DNA of 64,000 nt from Sternotherus odoratus (lineage: Eukaryota; Chordata; Testudines; Kinosternidae). The notes below the pieces were generated by a model. The model was not told the origin of the DNA, searched no databases, and saw only the letters and a list, made by a program, of their open reading frames with translations. Numbering within the stretch: position 1 is the stretch's first letter; every line of letters begins with the position of its first letter. Positions 37,601 to 45,397 of this stretch are shown here, in pieces. The stretch covers positions 39,682,890 to 39,746,889 of the forward strand of contig JAVMKO010000003.1 in the NCBI GenBank assembly GCA_032164245.1, in the 5' to 3' direction. The translations under genes and the position numbers were made by a program.

Positions 37601-40600
37601 GCTTTTGATACTGTCTCGCATGCCCTTCTCATAAACAAACTAGGGAAATACAGCCTACATGGAACTACTACAAGGTGGGTACGTGGTTGGAAAACTGTTC
37701 CTAGAGAATTATCATCAGTGGTTCATAATCCAGCTGGAAGGGCATGTTCAGTGGGGTCCTGCAGGAATCAGACCTGAGTTCAGTTCTCTTTAATATCTTC
37801 ATCAGATACTTAGATAACTTCAGAGAGAGTATGCGTATAAAGTTTGGGGATGATACCAAACTAGGAGAGGTTGCAAGTGCTTTGGAGGATAGGATTCAAA
37901 TTCAAAATGATCTGGATAAACTGGAGAAATAGTCTGAAGTAAATAGGATGAAATTTAGTAAGGACAAATGCAAAGTACTCCACTTAGAAAAGAACAATCA
38001 GTTGTGCACACACAAAATGGGAAATGACTGCCTAGGAAGGCGTAGTGGATCACAAGCTAATTGAGAGTCAACAGTATAAAACTGTTGGGAAAAAAAAACA
38101 CCCCAAACATTATTCTGGGAAGTATTAGCAGGAGTGTTGTAAGCATGACGTGATAAGTAATTATTCCGCTCTACTCTACTGATAAGGCCTCACTGGGAGT
38201 ATTGTGTCCAGTTCTGGGCACCACATTTTAGGAAAAATGTGGCCACGTTGGAGAAAGTCCAGAGGAGAACAACAAAAATGATTAAAGGTCTAGAAAACAT
38301 GACCTATGAGGAAAGATTGAAAACAATGGGTTTGTTTGGTCTAGAGAAGACTGAGTGGGACATAACAGCTTTGAAGTACATAAAAGGTTTTTACAAGGAA
38401 GAGGGAGAGTTTTTGTTTCCCCTTTAACCTCTGAGGCTAAGACAAGAAGCAATGGGCTTAAATTGCAGCAAAGGGAGGTTTAGGTTGAATATTAGGAAAA
38501 ACTTCCTCATTATCAAGGTAGCTAAGCACTGGAATAAATTGCCTAGGGAAGTTATGGAATCACTGTCATTGGAGATTTGTAAGAGCAGGTTAGACAAATA
38601 TCTGTCACATGGTCTAGATCAGCCATTCTCAACGGGGGCCATATGGCCCCCAAGGGGGCCCTGGCACATTTGAAGGGGGTCACAGACTGAAAACTGTGAG
38701 AAGGGGAGCCCCAAGGGCTTATGGGGGCCCTAGTAACTGAACAGATGAAATGCCCAAGCAGCAACCTTAATTGGAGTCAATAGTTTCCTTCCCTCCCTGG
38801 AACCTGAGAAGAGCTCCTAAGGGGGCCGTGGCCGAAAAACAGTTGAGAATGGCTGGTCTAGATAATACTTAGTCCTGCCGTGAGTGCAGGGCACTGAACT
38901 AAGGGTATGTCTTCACTACAGCAGTAGGTCGATTTTCCTTAAGTCGATTTTCTAAAGTAGACTTTAGAAAATCGACTTAGTGCATCCCCACAAAGGACAG
39001 CAACTCGACAGTGTCTGTCCTTAAACTTTTGCAGGGGTCGACATAGGGAGTGTTGCACTGTGGGTAGGTATCCCACAGTGCCGGGAGTCCCCAGCTGTCA
39101 CCACCTTTCGGGTCAGCCAGGCACGCTCCCCAGGGGACCAGCCCCGGTCCGAGCAGCTCCGTGGCTCCCCCGCCCGAGCAGCCCCGCGAACCCCCCCGCC
39201 CGCCCGAGCAGCCCCGCGCCGGACCCCCGCCTGCCCGAGCAGCTCCGTGGACCCCCCCGCCCGCCGGAGCAGCCCCGTGCCGGCTCCCCCCGCCCGAGCA
39301 GGGGTGGGGGGGAGCCGGCGCGGGGCTGCTCCGGCGGGCGGGGGGGGTTCTCGGGGCTGCTCCGGCGGGCGGGGGGGGGGTTCTCGGGGCTGCTCGGGCG
39401 GGTGGGGGAGTCCGCGGGGCTGCTCGGGCGGACGGGGGGTTCTCGGGGCTGCTCGGGCAGGCGGGAGGGTTCTCGGGGCTGCTTGGAAGCTTAATGTCAC
39501 CTGCATCCTCACTAGCTGAAAATCGACCCAGAGAGAGGTCGATTTCAGCTACTCCTTCAGCTACTCCTCTCGTTAGGGAGGAGTTATAAAGTTAAGGTCC
39601 CTTTAAATAGACTTTAAGGGCATGCATGTGAGGACGGGTACAGGCTGAAATCGACTTTAGCTTGCTAAAGTCGACTTTAAGCCCTAGTGGGGACCAGGGC
39701 TAAAAGACCTCTTGAGGTCCATTCTCATCCTACTATTCTGATTCTCTGTTGAGGAATCATTGGGGAAATGATAGATGGGTGTAGGATGTTCTGTAGAACA
39801 GCAGGCACTCTTCCCTTTAAGGTCTATTTGTTTCATTTCTTTATTCTGGAAGTTAATATTATGAATCCTTGCACGTACAAAAATCAGAATAAACCTCAAT
39901 TGAATCATTATTGTTAAAGTGAAACTTGTGAGAAATTCTATGCTAAAAAATCACAGTTAGCACTTGTATACATGAATATTAGTTGCAGAATGACAATCTG
40001 TATACTTAGATTTTGCGTTCCAAGTCAGGCATTTGAATTTTTTACTTATTTACATAGTAGCAAGGGTTAGCCAACCGAAAAATACATACTTATATTCTTT
40101 ATTGTAAGACTTTTTGTGTAGATCTTTTTTTTTAGGCTGAACAGCTGTAACATTGGCCCTTTGAAAAATTATGGATTTGTCATGCTATTTTTATATTCAG
40201 TTTTCTTCTGAATAAAAACACTGATACTCCAACCATACCTGCTTTTGCTTGGCCATCCTGATTATGCTGGAGCTCTGGAAAGGGGAGCTTATGCCACCAA
40301 AGGATTACCTCTACTTTGAGTTGGGGGTAAATCCAAGTAACTAGTTAAGGTGGCTTTTATATCCTCTTCCTGCTGTAGTGGGGATGGAGATCTAGCCCCA
40401 GGTATTTGAGTGTTATTCATGTTTATTTTAAAAAGATATTCCTGGGCTAAATTCATTTAAATATGAGGGCAAGAGATTGCCCTTGTTTGTGTTTTGATTG
40501 TAGATAGCCATTACCTATATTTAAGCCAGTCTTTCTGGATATCAAGATTACTCATGCTCATTTTAGGTATATTTAAAAATATTCCAAATTAAACCTTTTG

Positions 40601-43189
40601 CTACATTTTAATATGGTGCACTGTTCTGCAGAGTTGACTGTAAGCTTCCATTATCATTGTCCATATGTTTGACTCAGATCGCTAAAAGGAGACCCCCATT
40701 TTTAAAGGAACCTAAGTTATCCCAAACAAACCAATTGACGGGTGAGCAGCTGTCTGGTTGCCTTATGCCTTTGAAATACACACTATCTTTAGATACTGGA
40801 GAGAGCATACTGGGAAGCATTCTTTACTACATCTTTGAAGAAGTGTAACTAATTTTTCACATAGAACAGTTCTCTTGAGTGATTGGGGCTGATGGGACTC
40901 AAAGAATACTATAGAAATATGATGGGTTATTCTTTTATTAAAATAATTGTCTCCAGATAAAAGTATTTCATTTATTAATTGATTTTATGATTTTATGCAG
41001 GGATTGAAATACATCGACCGAATCTGTTGTTGGGTTTGATAATTCGACAAAAAATGAAGAGACAGATTAGTGCTAGCACTAGCCTTGTGGATGAAATCCC
41101 TGAAAGTGCCCCAAGTAATTTGCCACCAGAAAAAAAAAGTAAACTGAGCAAACCTGATGTCTCTAGTACTGAAGTAATAGAAGAAGAGGAGGAAGAAAAT
41201 GATTTTTTTAATTCCTTTACAACTGTGTTACATAAGCAGAGAAATAAGCCTCAGCAATCTAATACAGAAGATATGCCAGCAGTTGTTGAACCTGTAGTAG
41301 AAAGCATCAAACACGAGCCACCAAAGCCACTGAGATTTCTTCCTGGAGTTCTCGTTGGATGGGAAAATCAGTCTTCTACTCTTGAGCTAGCAAATAAACC
41401 ACTGCCTGTAGATGATATTCTTCAAAGTCTTTTGGGTACTACAGGACAGATATATGAACACCATGAGTCAGTGGTGGATCAATGTGCTAGTCAAGAAATA
41501 CCTTCATTTGCTGAACAAACAAGCTTAAAAGAAGAAAAAATGAATGTTGCTGAAGTAACTGCTGATGAAGCTATAGAAACTAAGACTAGACTAGATGATT
41601 CACAAGAATCTGCTGATGGTACAGTAACAGTGGATACACCAGTTGCAGGGACCTCATGTTCTGCTGGAACTGTAGGAACTCTGATAAGTCTAAGTCTTAA
41701 GGGAAAACCACCAGATGTTTCTACAGAAGCATTTTTAGCAAACTTATCTGTTCAATCACAGAGCAAGGAAACTGAGGAGTGTAAAGAAAATGATCCAAAG
41801 TGGCAGCTGTATGACACAGAGAATGTTTTGCAAGAAAGCAACAGGGCCACAGATTCTAGCTTCTCTTCTTCCTCATCAAATGCAGGTAAAGGAGGTAGTG
41901 ATAACAATGTTAACATACCGTCTGCTGAAGGTATGATTGCCAATACTTCCAAGTCTCCACAGTTTATTAATCTTAAAAGGGACCCAAGACAAGCAGCTGG
42001 ACGAAGCCAACAAATTAATGCTTCAGAAAATAAGGAGGGTGACATGAACAGAAATGAAGAAAGACAAAATATACAATCAGACATCTCTGGAAGTGAGCAA
42101 ATGGAGATGGAGACTAAACAGTCGGGAGAAAAGGGCTTAAACATGTATCAAAGTGATAGTCAGACAACTGAGATGCAGTGTACCTCAGCTCCAACGAAAG
42201 CAGATAATGTATCTGCTTCACAAATGGAAGAATCAAAACACTTACAGGAAGATACACCAATGAAAAATATTGAAACAGTGCACTCATTTAGAAGAGGACC
42301 AGCAACAACCTCATCTAATTTTGAAAAGGAAAATTCTTCTCATTCTGAATTCACTTCCAAAGTCCCCAGCCCAGTTATGAGTGGAAACTTCTCACCAGTT
42401 AGACCTCAACAGCACAATTTTCAGCATCTTAAATCTAATCTACCTGGATTTCAGTTTCAAACACTTTCACCTCCTAACTTCCCCCCCCAAAACAGCCCCA
42501 TGTTTGGATTTCCTCCTCATCTGCCACCTCCACTTCTTCCTCCTCCAGGTTTTGGTTTTGCTCAAAATCCATGGCTACCTGTTGTTCATTTGTCAGGTCA
42601 ACCACCACATTATGTTGGACCCGTTGTGCAAGGGCCATCGCTGGCTCCTAAACAATCAAGATTTCCAGGGCCAGAAAACTTTTATCAGAGTAAAGACAAT
42701 AAGAGACCAGAAAGGCGCCATAGTGACCCTTGGGGCAGACAAGAACAACATTTAGAGAGAGGGTTCAGTAGGGGAAAAAGTGATCAGCAAAGACAAAGGT
42801 TTTATAGTGAATCCCACCACCAAAAGAAAGAGAGACATGAAAAAGAGTGGAACAGTGAAAAATACTGGGAACAGGATTCTGAAAGGAATAGGCGGAAAGA
42901 CAGAAACCAGGAAAAAGAGAGAGAGAAAAAAAGCAGAGAGGAGGGACATAGAGACAAAGAGAGGTTACGACCTTCACACAGTGATAGGGGATCTGATGGA
43001 AAATCCCCTAGGGAGAGTAGAAATCCAGAAAAAAAGGTAGATAAACCTAAAAGTGAAGAACATTCTCACGAAAAGGATAAAGAGAGGGAGAAAAGTAGGG
43101 AGAGACATAGAGAAAGAGAAAGTGAAAAGAACAGAGACAGACATCACAAAGACAGGGACCACAATGACAGAGCTAAAAGCAAAAGGTAA
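11315..43189 (+). CDS. PHF3: PHD finger protein 3, 3' part of gene (12 coding exons)
   Basis: PHF3 is a nuclear regulator of RNA polymerase II. Its SPOC domain is known to bind the Ser2-phosphorylated C-terminal domain of Pol II, and its TFIIS-like domain is thought to compete with TFIIS. Coding exons seen: 11315-11642, 13216-13399, 16958-17111, 17195-17351, 18642-18758, 23040-23171, 23707-23842, 25913-26108, 27826-27973, 31971-32060, 32920-33115, 41001-43189. Every junction has AG acceptor and GT donor, and phases agree throughout, giving about 1,342 residues. Domain order is PHD (second half), TFIIS central domain, SPOC, then a disordered tail. The start and the first PHD half are not in the window; vertebrate PHF3 is about 2,040 residues, so roughly the last two thirds are here. 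No frame break was seen, so the gene looks intact. The neighbour EYS is convergent, as in human 6q12. Confidence 0.97.
11643..13215 (+). other. PHF3 intron
   Basis: AT-rich intron with no gene or clear mobile element. The acceptor is TTTGTTTCAG at the right end. An open frame crosses the acceptor but its upstream part is intronic. Confidence 0.85.
13216..13399 (+). CDS. PHF3: PHF3 exon: linker between PHD and TFIIS-like domain
   Basis: This 184-bp exon starts at a codon boundary ([13 protein letters not shown]) and ends with one extra base, donor TCAG|GTAATA. It holds [11 protein letters not shown] and a serine/lysine-rich stretch ending SSEKTTKSG. No folded domain was recognised; position, phase and sequence fit the PHF3 linker. 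Confidence 0.93.
14645..14870. repeat. Diverged palindromic MITE-like repeat
   Basis: Blocks such as CCAGATTTTTAAAAG, TTTAGGTATTTAGAAGC and the inverse-looking TTTAGGCACTTAAGAGC with TTTTGAAAAATGAGAGG suggest an old short element with self-complementary ends. Boundaries and family are uncertain. Confidence 0.5.
14941..15112 (+). repeat. tRNA-derived SINE with CR1-type tail
   Basis: The head GGGGATGGATAGCTGAGTGG includes a polymerase III box A, and GAGTTCAGTCC near 14993-15003 is box B. The body runs into TGCTTTGAGCAGGGGGTTGG and GGATTCTATTCTT, the CR1-type 3' end. It is a tortoise-type SINE rather than a functional tRNA gene: no anticodon arm or acceptor pairing is preserved. Confidence 0.9.
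16958..17111 (+). CDS. PHF3: PHF3 exon: start of TFIIS-like central domain
   Basis: The acceptor is TTTGATTTAG. The first two bases complete the split glycine codon from the previous exon, and the last two (AG) begin an arginine codon. The lysine-rich start ([13 protein letters not shown]) is followed by [18 protein letters not shown], the first helix of the TFIIS central-domain-like region. The short next intron (83 bp) separates it from the domain core. Confidence 0.95.
17195..17351 (+). CDS. PHF3: PHF3 exon: core of TFIIS-like central domain
   Basis: The acceptor lies in a long T tract (TTTTTTTTTTCAG), donor AAT|GTATGT. The protein [20 protein letters not shown], then [17 protein letters not shown] and [13 protein letters not shown] is the conserved heart of the TFIIS middle domain, shared by PHF3, DIDO1 and SPOCD1. 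In TFIIS this helical bundle docks on Pol II. No key position appears lost. Confidence 0.97.
17352..18641 (+). other. PHF3 intron
   Basis: Pyrimidine-rich, with no recognised repeat or gene. The acceptor is CCTTCTTCCAG. Confidence 0.85.
18642..18758 (+). CDS. PHF3: PHF3 exon: end of TFIIS-like domain
   Basis: Exactly 39 codons. [19 protein letters not shown] then [20 protein letters not shown] closes the TFIIS-like domain, where the S-P-E-E-L-A segment is highly conserved in the family. Both junctions fall between codons. Confidence 0.97.
19645..20053 (+). mobile_element. CR1-like LINE 3' end, 5' truncated
   Basis: The run AAATTAATAGGCAGCAG, CTGGAACTCTTTGCCAG, GTTCATGGAAGATAGGTCCA, ACATTGGCCACTGTTGG and TGGCTAGATGGACCCAGTAT is the 3' end of a LINE subfamily common in turtles; the end lies near GTTCAAGTTCTTA. 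No coding remnant of the reverse transcriptase is present. Confidence 0.75.
20135..20530. repeat. GC-rich non-autonomous repeat
   Basis: A GC-rich block (20150-20380) with repeated GAGCTGCAGG and CAGCAGG motifs is followed by TTTTAGTAAACGTCACGGAC and its near inverse CTTTTACTAAAAACATCC, giving a hairpin-like right part (20418-20500). It is probably a DNA-transposon derivative, but clear terminal repeats and a target duplication were not found. Open frames inside are fortuitous. Confidence 0.55.
21074..21349. mobile_element. Tigger/pogo-like MITE, 276 bp
   Basis: The ends CAGTAGACTCTCGATTATCC and GGATAATCGAGAGTCTACTG are perfect 20-bp inverted repeats flanked by TA on each side, as in Tc1/mariner-superfamily elements. 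The interior has an A tract, a C-rich block, and second inner GATTATCCAGGATTTTATTAACC/GGATTAACCAGG motifs. No transposase frame. Confidence 0.9.
21690..21790. repeat. Old amniote interspersed repeat fragment
   Basis: Blocks TTGCAGTAGTACCTTGGAG and GCACTATACAAACA, then CCCGCCTCAAAGAATT resemble an ancient LINE/MIR-like family. Related traces (CCCATTGTGCTAGGTACTGT) lie at about 22090-22155, and an inverted or diverged one at about 33480-33565. Confidence 0.55.
22605..22728. repeat. (TA)n microsatellite followed by a perfect palindrome
   Basis: An uninterrupted AT run (22605-22662) is followed by a 44-bp perfect palindrome at 22672-22715 centred on GTATAC. After one mismatch the symmetry continues as TGTGTGT (22664-22670) against ACACACA (22717-22723). 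The tract is intronic and could form a cruciform or an RNA hairpin. Confidence 0.95.
23040..23171 (+). CDS. PHF3: PHF3 exon: linker after TFIIS-like domain
   Basis: Exactly 44 codons, acceptor GTTTTATAG and donor [29 protein letters not shown] then [13 protein letters not shown] is a charged, conserved stretch of PHF3 directly after the TFIIS-like domain. Confidence 0.96.
23172..23706 (+). other. PHF3 intron
   Basis: AT-rich, no repeat with clear ends. The acceptor is CTTTCACAG at the right end. A spliceable-looking stretch near 23543-23611 was considered and rejected. Confidence 0.8.
23707..23842 (+). CDS. PHF3: PHF3 exon: acidic linker ending in LNCKICIG
   Basis: This exon encodes [20 protein letters not shown], then [18 protein letters not shown], and ends with a split glycine codon (donor ATAG|GTAATT). 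The LFDLNCKIC segment, then IGRMAPP across the junction, is a well-conserved PHF3/DIDO1-type motif located before SPOC. The acidic middle is more variable. Confidence 0.95.
24106..24516. mobile_element. Tigger/pogo-like MITE with GC-rich tandem interior, 411 bp
   Basis: The left end CAGTAAAACCTCAATTTAAT and right end ATTTAACGGAC...GGAGGTTTTACTG are inverted, and TA flanks both sides (24104-24105, 24517-24518). The interior (about 24180-24420) is a minisatellite of CGGGTCCCGCCAGCGGGC-type units. Open frames of up to 162 codons arise from that low-complexity tract and are not genes. Confidence 0.87.
24751..25760. repeat. Long inverted repeat (fold-back) of AAGCTTATG-type elements
   Basis: The left arm 24751-25032 and right arm 25469-25760 are inverted copies about 285 bp long with scattered differences, separated by about 435 bp. 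Shared blocks include CTTAGAATTGGTATGCTAAT, ACTTCTGTTCCATTCTATGC, ATCCGATGAAGTGAGCTATA and AAGCTTATGCTGAAATAAAC. The right copy continues outward with the GTTAGTCTGTG terminus. A transcript of this PHF3 intron could fold into long dsRNA. Confidence 0.88.
25913..26108 (+). CDS. PHF3: PHF3 exon: linker before SPOC domain
   Basis: The exon completes the split glycine, then reads [19 protein letters not shown] and [19 protein letters not shown] to GFSSIP, ending with AG of an arginine codon (donor CCAAG|GTAACA). This is the conserved lead into the SPOC domain. Confidence 0.95.
26109..27825 (+). other. PHF3 intron
   Basis: Contains a TG...CA-bounded repeat (26228-26832) and a purine-rich stretch (about 27070-27380, rich in GAGAGG and GGGGTGGG). 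The acceptor is GTTTTCTTTAG. Confidence 0.8.
26228..26832. repeat. Possible solo LTR or similar repeat, 605 bp
   Basis: It begins TGTGAC and ends GTCACA, a TG...CA border of the kind seen in retroviral or Gypsy LTRs, and its composition (GC-richer, many CCTG/CAGG motifs) differs from the surrounding intron. A matching 4-6 bp target duplication was not seen, so the class remains doubtful. No coding remnant is present. Confidence 0.35.
27826..27973 (+). CDS. PHF3: PHF3 exon: start of SPOC domain
   Basis: The first base completes an arginine codon, then [20 protein letters not shown] leads into [20 protein letters not shown], the first strand and helix of SPOC. The tryptophan-lysine-glycine start (IWKG) is the hallmark of SPOC domains in PHF3, DIDO1 and SPEN. 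The exon ends at a codon boundary, TGAG|GTACTG. Confidence 0.97.
29385..29570. repeat. Diverged Tigger-like DNA-element remnant
   Basis: ATTCGGATCCCGCAATACCG on the left and TATTGCGGGGTTCCACAGTA on the right look like parts of a terminal-repeat element of the CAGT(A)-ended type. CpG-rich relative to its surroundings. Both ends are worn, so the boundaries are approximate. Confidence 0.5.
30303..31686. mobile_element. 1.4-kb fold-back DNA element flanked by TA
   Basis: The left end GGGCTGTCAAGCAATTAAA and right end GCAATTAATCAATAGCCC are inverted, with TA on each side (30301-30302, 31687-31688). Inside, about 30465-30640 and the reverse strand of about 31090-31265 are homologous (shared translated pieces such as [18 protein letters not shown] and [28 protein letters not shown]), so the element consists of two inverted halves around a T-rich centre near 30720. 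These translated blocks look like decayed coding sequence of unknown origin. Superfamily not assigned. Confidence 0.75.
31971..32060 (+). CDS. PHF3: PHF3 exon: central SPOC segment
   Basis: Thirty codons with both junctions between codons. [20 protein letters not shown] then [10 protein letters not shown] is the SPOC segment containing the G-G-R-I-x-P-x-x-V-W-x-Y block, which carries part of the basic surface known to contact phosphorylated Pol II CTD. Confidence 0.97.
32061..32919 (+). other. PHF3 intron
   Basis: Pyrimidine-rich intron (notably 32740-32820), no recognised repeat. The acceptor is TTTTTAAACAG. Confidence 0.85.
32920..33115 (+). CDS. PHF3: PHF3 exon: end of SPOC domain
   Basis: [20 protein letters not shown] then [20 protein letters not shown] and [20 protein letters not shown] completes SPOC; the RYGV and DLYLIPL segments are strongly conserved. 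The last base begins a glycine codon split across the 7.9-kb final intron (donor ACCTG|GTAAGT). Confidence 0.97.
34125..34426. mobile_element. Harbinger-like MITE, 302 bp
   Basis: TAA flanks both sides (34122-34124, 34427-34429). The ends are GGCCTGGGCTACACTTGG and GTAGTGAAGATGTGCCC. The inner parts (AATTTCAGCTACGTAAATAG; TTATCATGTCTACAGTAG with its complement GACACGATAAA) match the elements at 4292 and 8138. No coding capacity. Confidence 0.88.
34768..35844. mobile_element. Harbinger-like non-autonomous element with G-rich tandem array, 1,077 bp
   Basis: Ends GGGCATGTCTTCACTAC and GTGAAGACATACCC are inverted, with ATA on each side (34765-34767, 35845-35847). The right part has two palindromes: arms 35651-35665/35673-35687 and a perfect 34-bp one at 35771-35804 centred on CTCGAG. 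The middle (about 34985-35640) is a tandem array of about 202-bp units with long G runs. It is related to 38903-39700, which lies inverted to it. Confidence 0.88.
34985..35640. repeat. Tandem array of about 202-bp G-rich units
   Basis: The landmark ATCGGCTCAGCTGTCTGG recurs at 35079, 35281 and 35484, periods of 202 and 203 bp. Each unit has G runs up to 18, a CTGTTTGGGCGGGG motif, and the self-complementary pair GGCTCAGCTG/CAGCTGAGC. Multiple G-quadruplex motifs are expected on the + strand. Open frames of over 200 codons here are proline/glycine-rich artefacts. Confidence 0.93.
36425..36663 (+). mobile_element. Nested CR1 3'-end copy inside CR1
   Basis: The block AGAGAGTCCAGAAGAGGGCA through GACTAGGGGACTTATGAGG to the terminal GTTCTATAGTTCTATGATT is a CR1 3'-end copy, with an internal deletion. 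It splits the older CR1 reading frame: coding similarity stops before it and resumes after it. Flanking CTAAGGAAAAA and TTTAAGGGGAAAAA may be a worn target duplication. Confidence 0.72.
38620..38855. mobile_element. Non-autonomous hAT element, 236 bp, with perfect 8-bp TSD
   Basis: The ends CAGCCATTCTCAAC and GTTGAGAATGGCTG are perfect 14-bp inverted repeats. GTCTAGAT is duplicated exactly on both sides (38612-38619, 38856-38863). It sits in the 3' part of the CR1 LINE, so it is younger than that copy. Confidence 0.94.
38903..39700. mobile_element. Harbinger-like element with C-rich/G-rich array, 798 bp
   Basis: TAA occurs on both sides (38900-38902, 39701-39703). The left end is GGGTATGTCTTCACTAC, the right end GTGGGGACCAGGGC. 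A subterminal inverted repeat (18-bp perfect arms 38941-38958 and 38961-38978) matches the palindrome of 35771-35804, showing the two elements are related and lie in opposite orientation. The core 39160-39485 switches from C-rich (CCGCCCGAGCAGCCCCGCG) to G-rich (GGGGCTGCTCGGGCGG) units. It interrupts the CR1 3' UTR. Confidence 0.9.
41001..43189 (+). CDS. PHF3: PHF3 terminal coding exon: disordered C-terminal region
   Basis: The exon finishes the split glycine codon and encodes 728 residues to TAA at 43187-43189. It starts [20 protein letters not shown], a strongly conserved post-SPOC segment. A short acidic run (EEEEEND) follows, then a long Ser/Glu-rich low-complexity region, a proline-rich patch ([18 protein letters not shown], about 42520-42572), and a final basic tail of RE/RD/KS-type mixed-charge repeats (about 42690-43186) typical of nuclear-speckle or RNA-associated proteins. 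The region lacks a folded domain. Its length fits vertebrate PHF3. Confidence 0.97.
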
Positions 43190-43459
43190 AAAGAGCAGGC
43201 AGTCTTTCAAAATCCTATTTAAATAACTGTTTGTTGTGTCCTAAAGTTTTGTAAAAAGGCCTGCTAGGATTGTGCCATCTTTTTTTATTCATTGTTGGTG
43301 TTTTGCAGAAACAAGTCTGTGTTTTGGTACAAAGCTGTGTACCAATACTCATCTTCTTTTACATTATACCAACTACCCCTAGAAATAGGAGTTTAATATT
43401 TTTCAGAATTTTACATTGCTGTATATTCAAAATTTTAAAGATTTCTTTTATTAATATGC

Positions 43460-43465
43460 AATAAA
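43460..43465 (+). terminator. Candidate PHF3 poly(A) signal
   Basis: AATAAA about 270 bp after the stop codon, preceded by AT-rich sequence. Further AATAAA copies lie at 43720-43725, 44463-44468, 44618-44623 and 46853-46858; which is used cannot be told from sequence. Confidence 0.45.
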
Positions 43466-45397
43466 GGCTTAGAAATTTCTTAGTTGATGAAGTTGGCTTT
43501 AGTCAAGTATGCATTATAGTTGCTGCCTTTGGAAATTTGTGCTCTCTTCTGTTTTAAGATGCTCTAGTAAATTTAAAAATGAATTTCACATCATAATAGC
43601 CTTTTAAATTTCACTGTTTTTAAGGACTGTAGTAGCAAAGTAGTCTTATCCCTCATACATTATAACACAAAATACAACATGTTGAATGGTGTGAAGATTT
43701 TTTAATGATTCAGTAATACAATAAAAGAATTAATCAGTATTTCCAGTAGTTATCAAGTATTTCCCAAGCATCTGAAGCAGTTTGTGACCAGAAATTAGAA
43801 GGCTGAGCTGTCCAAATGTTATTGCTTTAAACTGCACTTGTTTTAATAAGAAAAAATTGAAACTATATTCTTTAAACTATGATTTGTTACTAGTCAATTA
43901 ATTCTCCCATAATTTTTCATGCTTCAAAAACTTGAATACCCAAGCTTGTACATTATCTTGTGTTTTGCTATCCTTTTTACTGTACAATGTAAATATTTTA
44001 AGGGATATTTTGATTCTAAAAATGATAAAACTTTCTCACATACTTTGCGTGTTTGATTTCATAGGTATGAAGCAGTAGACTAAACCAGAATAACAAACAA
44101 GATGTAGAATGACTCTTGTAGCTTTGCTTTACACTTCATGACTAGTGATTTTTTTTTTTTGACCATGCCAGGGCTTTTAATAAACAGAGCAGTTCAGATT
44201 TTATGGTGACTGGCATCCACTGATACTTTTTAAAAAAACCAAAATATTGCACACTCTTATACTTTCTAAAAAAAACCCCAACAGTATAGCTCATTTTGTT
44301 GAATCTGCTTTTGCAAACCAAATACTCTACCATTACATTATTCTGTCCATCACACTATTTTGCAGTATTTTGTCTAATTATTTTTACTTAAGAATATTGT
44401 GTATAAAGAAGTTTGAATACATTGCCTTACCTATGAACACAGCTTTTTGCACTTTGGTGTAGAATAAACCTTTTCTTTCCAATAACATATGTGATTAAAA
44501 GACAATAATAACTTTTTCAGTTGGTCATATATTTAAAAGTAGCTTCTTATTTGAAGACATTGCACATAGCTTTACAGCCAAATTAAACAAGGTTAAAATT
44601 AAAGATGTTTTATACCAAATAAAGGTGGGTGGTAGCTTTTATTGTATAATTATTCCTAGGCCACTAGCTCTGAAGATTGAAAAAATAATTTCTCAACTAA
44701 ATTAGGAACTGAAAGTCATACTTAAAACTTTAATTTAAAAATCCTACGTGGCCTAGTGTCTACAGGACTCCAACTATTCTATTGAAAATTGGTTTAGTAA
44801 TTGATGTGGTGATTGGGCTATTAATTCCATAGGTGGTTAAATTGCAAGCATTGTGCTGTTGCTTAGCATTTCAGCAAATTGGGTTTTCTAGGCCAAGAAA
44901 TCTAAGTTTAAATATCCTTTTCCTTTGGGAGTCTATATGCATAATATCATTCCTTTTTATTCATTTTTGAAGTAGGTAACATTTTGTGTTTGTTAGATTT
45001 ATATTCTGATTTAAAGTGGTGCTTATGGGATTAAGATTTAAATAATATCGATACTAGACAATATCTATACTAGATGTCTGTTGTATAGGCTTTCTTTTAA
45101 TCTGCCTATTAGTAGTCTCCTTCCCAATCTGCTGGTACTAACAAGCCACCTCATATTATGTTTGTATCATAAAAATAATTCAGTAACAGTGAAACTGAAC
45201 TGCTACCTTTAAAAAAAAATTAGCATGTCCAGGATGCTTATTTTAGGATGGTTTGCTTGAAATGGTAACTTGTGGACATAGCTTTGCCCATGCTGCATCA
45301 CATTTTCAAAAACTTGCTGGGTGGATATAGGGTAACAGTTGTGTCCAGCTTGTAGCTCTCATTTGTGGCTTTCAAAGACACTTGTGTTAACGTAGGT

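Larger units (their letters stand above)
36050..39743 (+). mobile_element. CR1 LINE, degenerate ORF2 and 3' UTR, with nested insertions
   Basis: Left part (about 36065-36420) matches the endonuclease end of CR1 ORF2 ([19 protein letters not shown]). The reverse transcriptase follows from about 36700: [20 protein letters not shown] at 37583-37642, a worn LFNIFI block, and FGDDTKLG near 37846-37870, where the catalytic motif has lost its usual YADD form. The 3' part has GNLxxLEKVQRR-like and [19 protein letters not shown] stretches. Stops and frameshifts are many, so it is inactive. Three insertions interrupt it: 36425-36663, 38620-38855 and 38903-39700. The tail GACCTCTTGAGGTCCATTCT ends at about 39743. 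Confidence 0.92.
33116..41000 (+). other. PHF3 last intron, rich in mobile elements
   Basis: About 7.9 kb, roughly two thirds of it repeats: a Harbinger MITE (34125-34426) that seems to sit in another old repeat, a 1.08-kb Harbinger-like element (34768-35844), and a CR1 LINE (36050-39743) with nested insertions. The acceptor of the last exon is ATTTTATGCAG. The parts 33116-34080 and 39745-41000 show no clear gene. Confidence 0.88.

Noticed and set aside
37577..37932. Functional reverse transcriptase gene
   Set aside because: The conserved blocks are there but broken by stops and frameshifts, and the catalytic motif is altered; it is a dead CR1 copy.
39021..39589. Open frames of 142-163 codons on both strands
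   Set aside because: All lie in the C-rich/G-rich core of the Harbinger-like element; long frames in every phase are expected from GC-rich DNA lacking stop codons.
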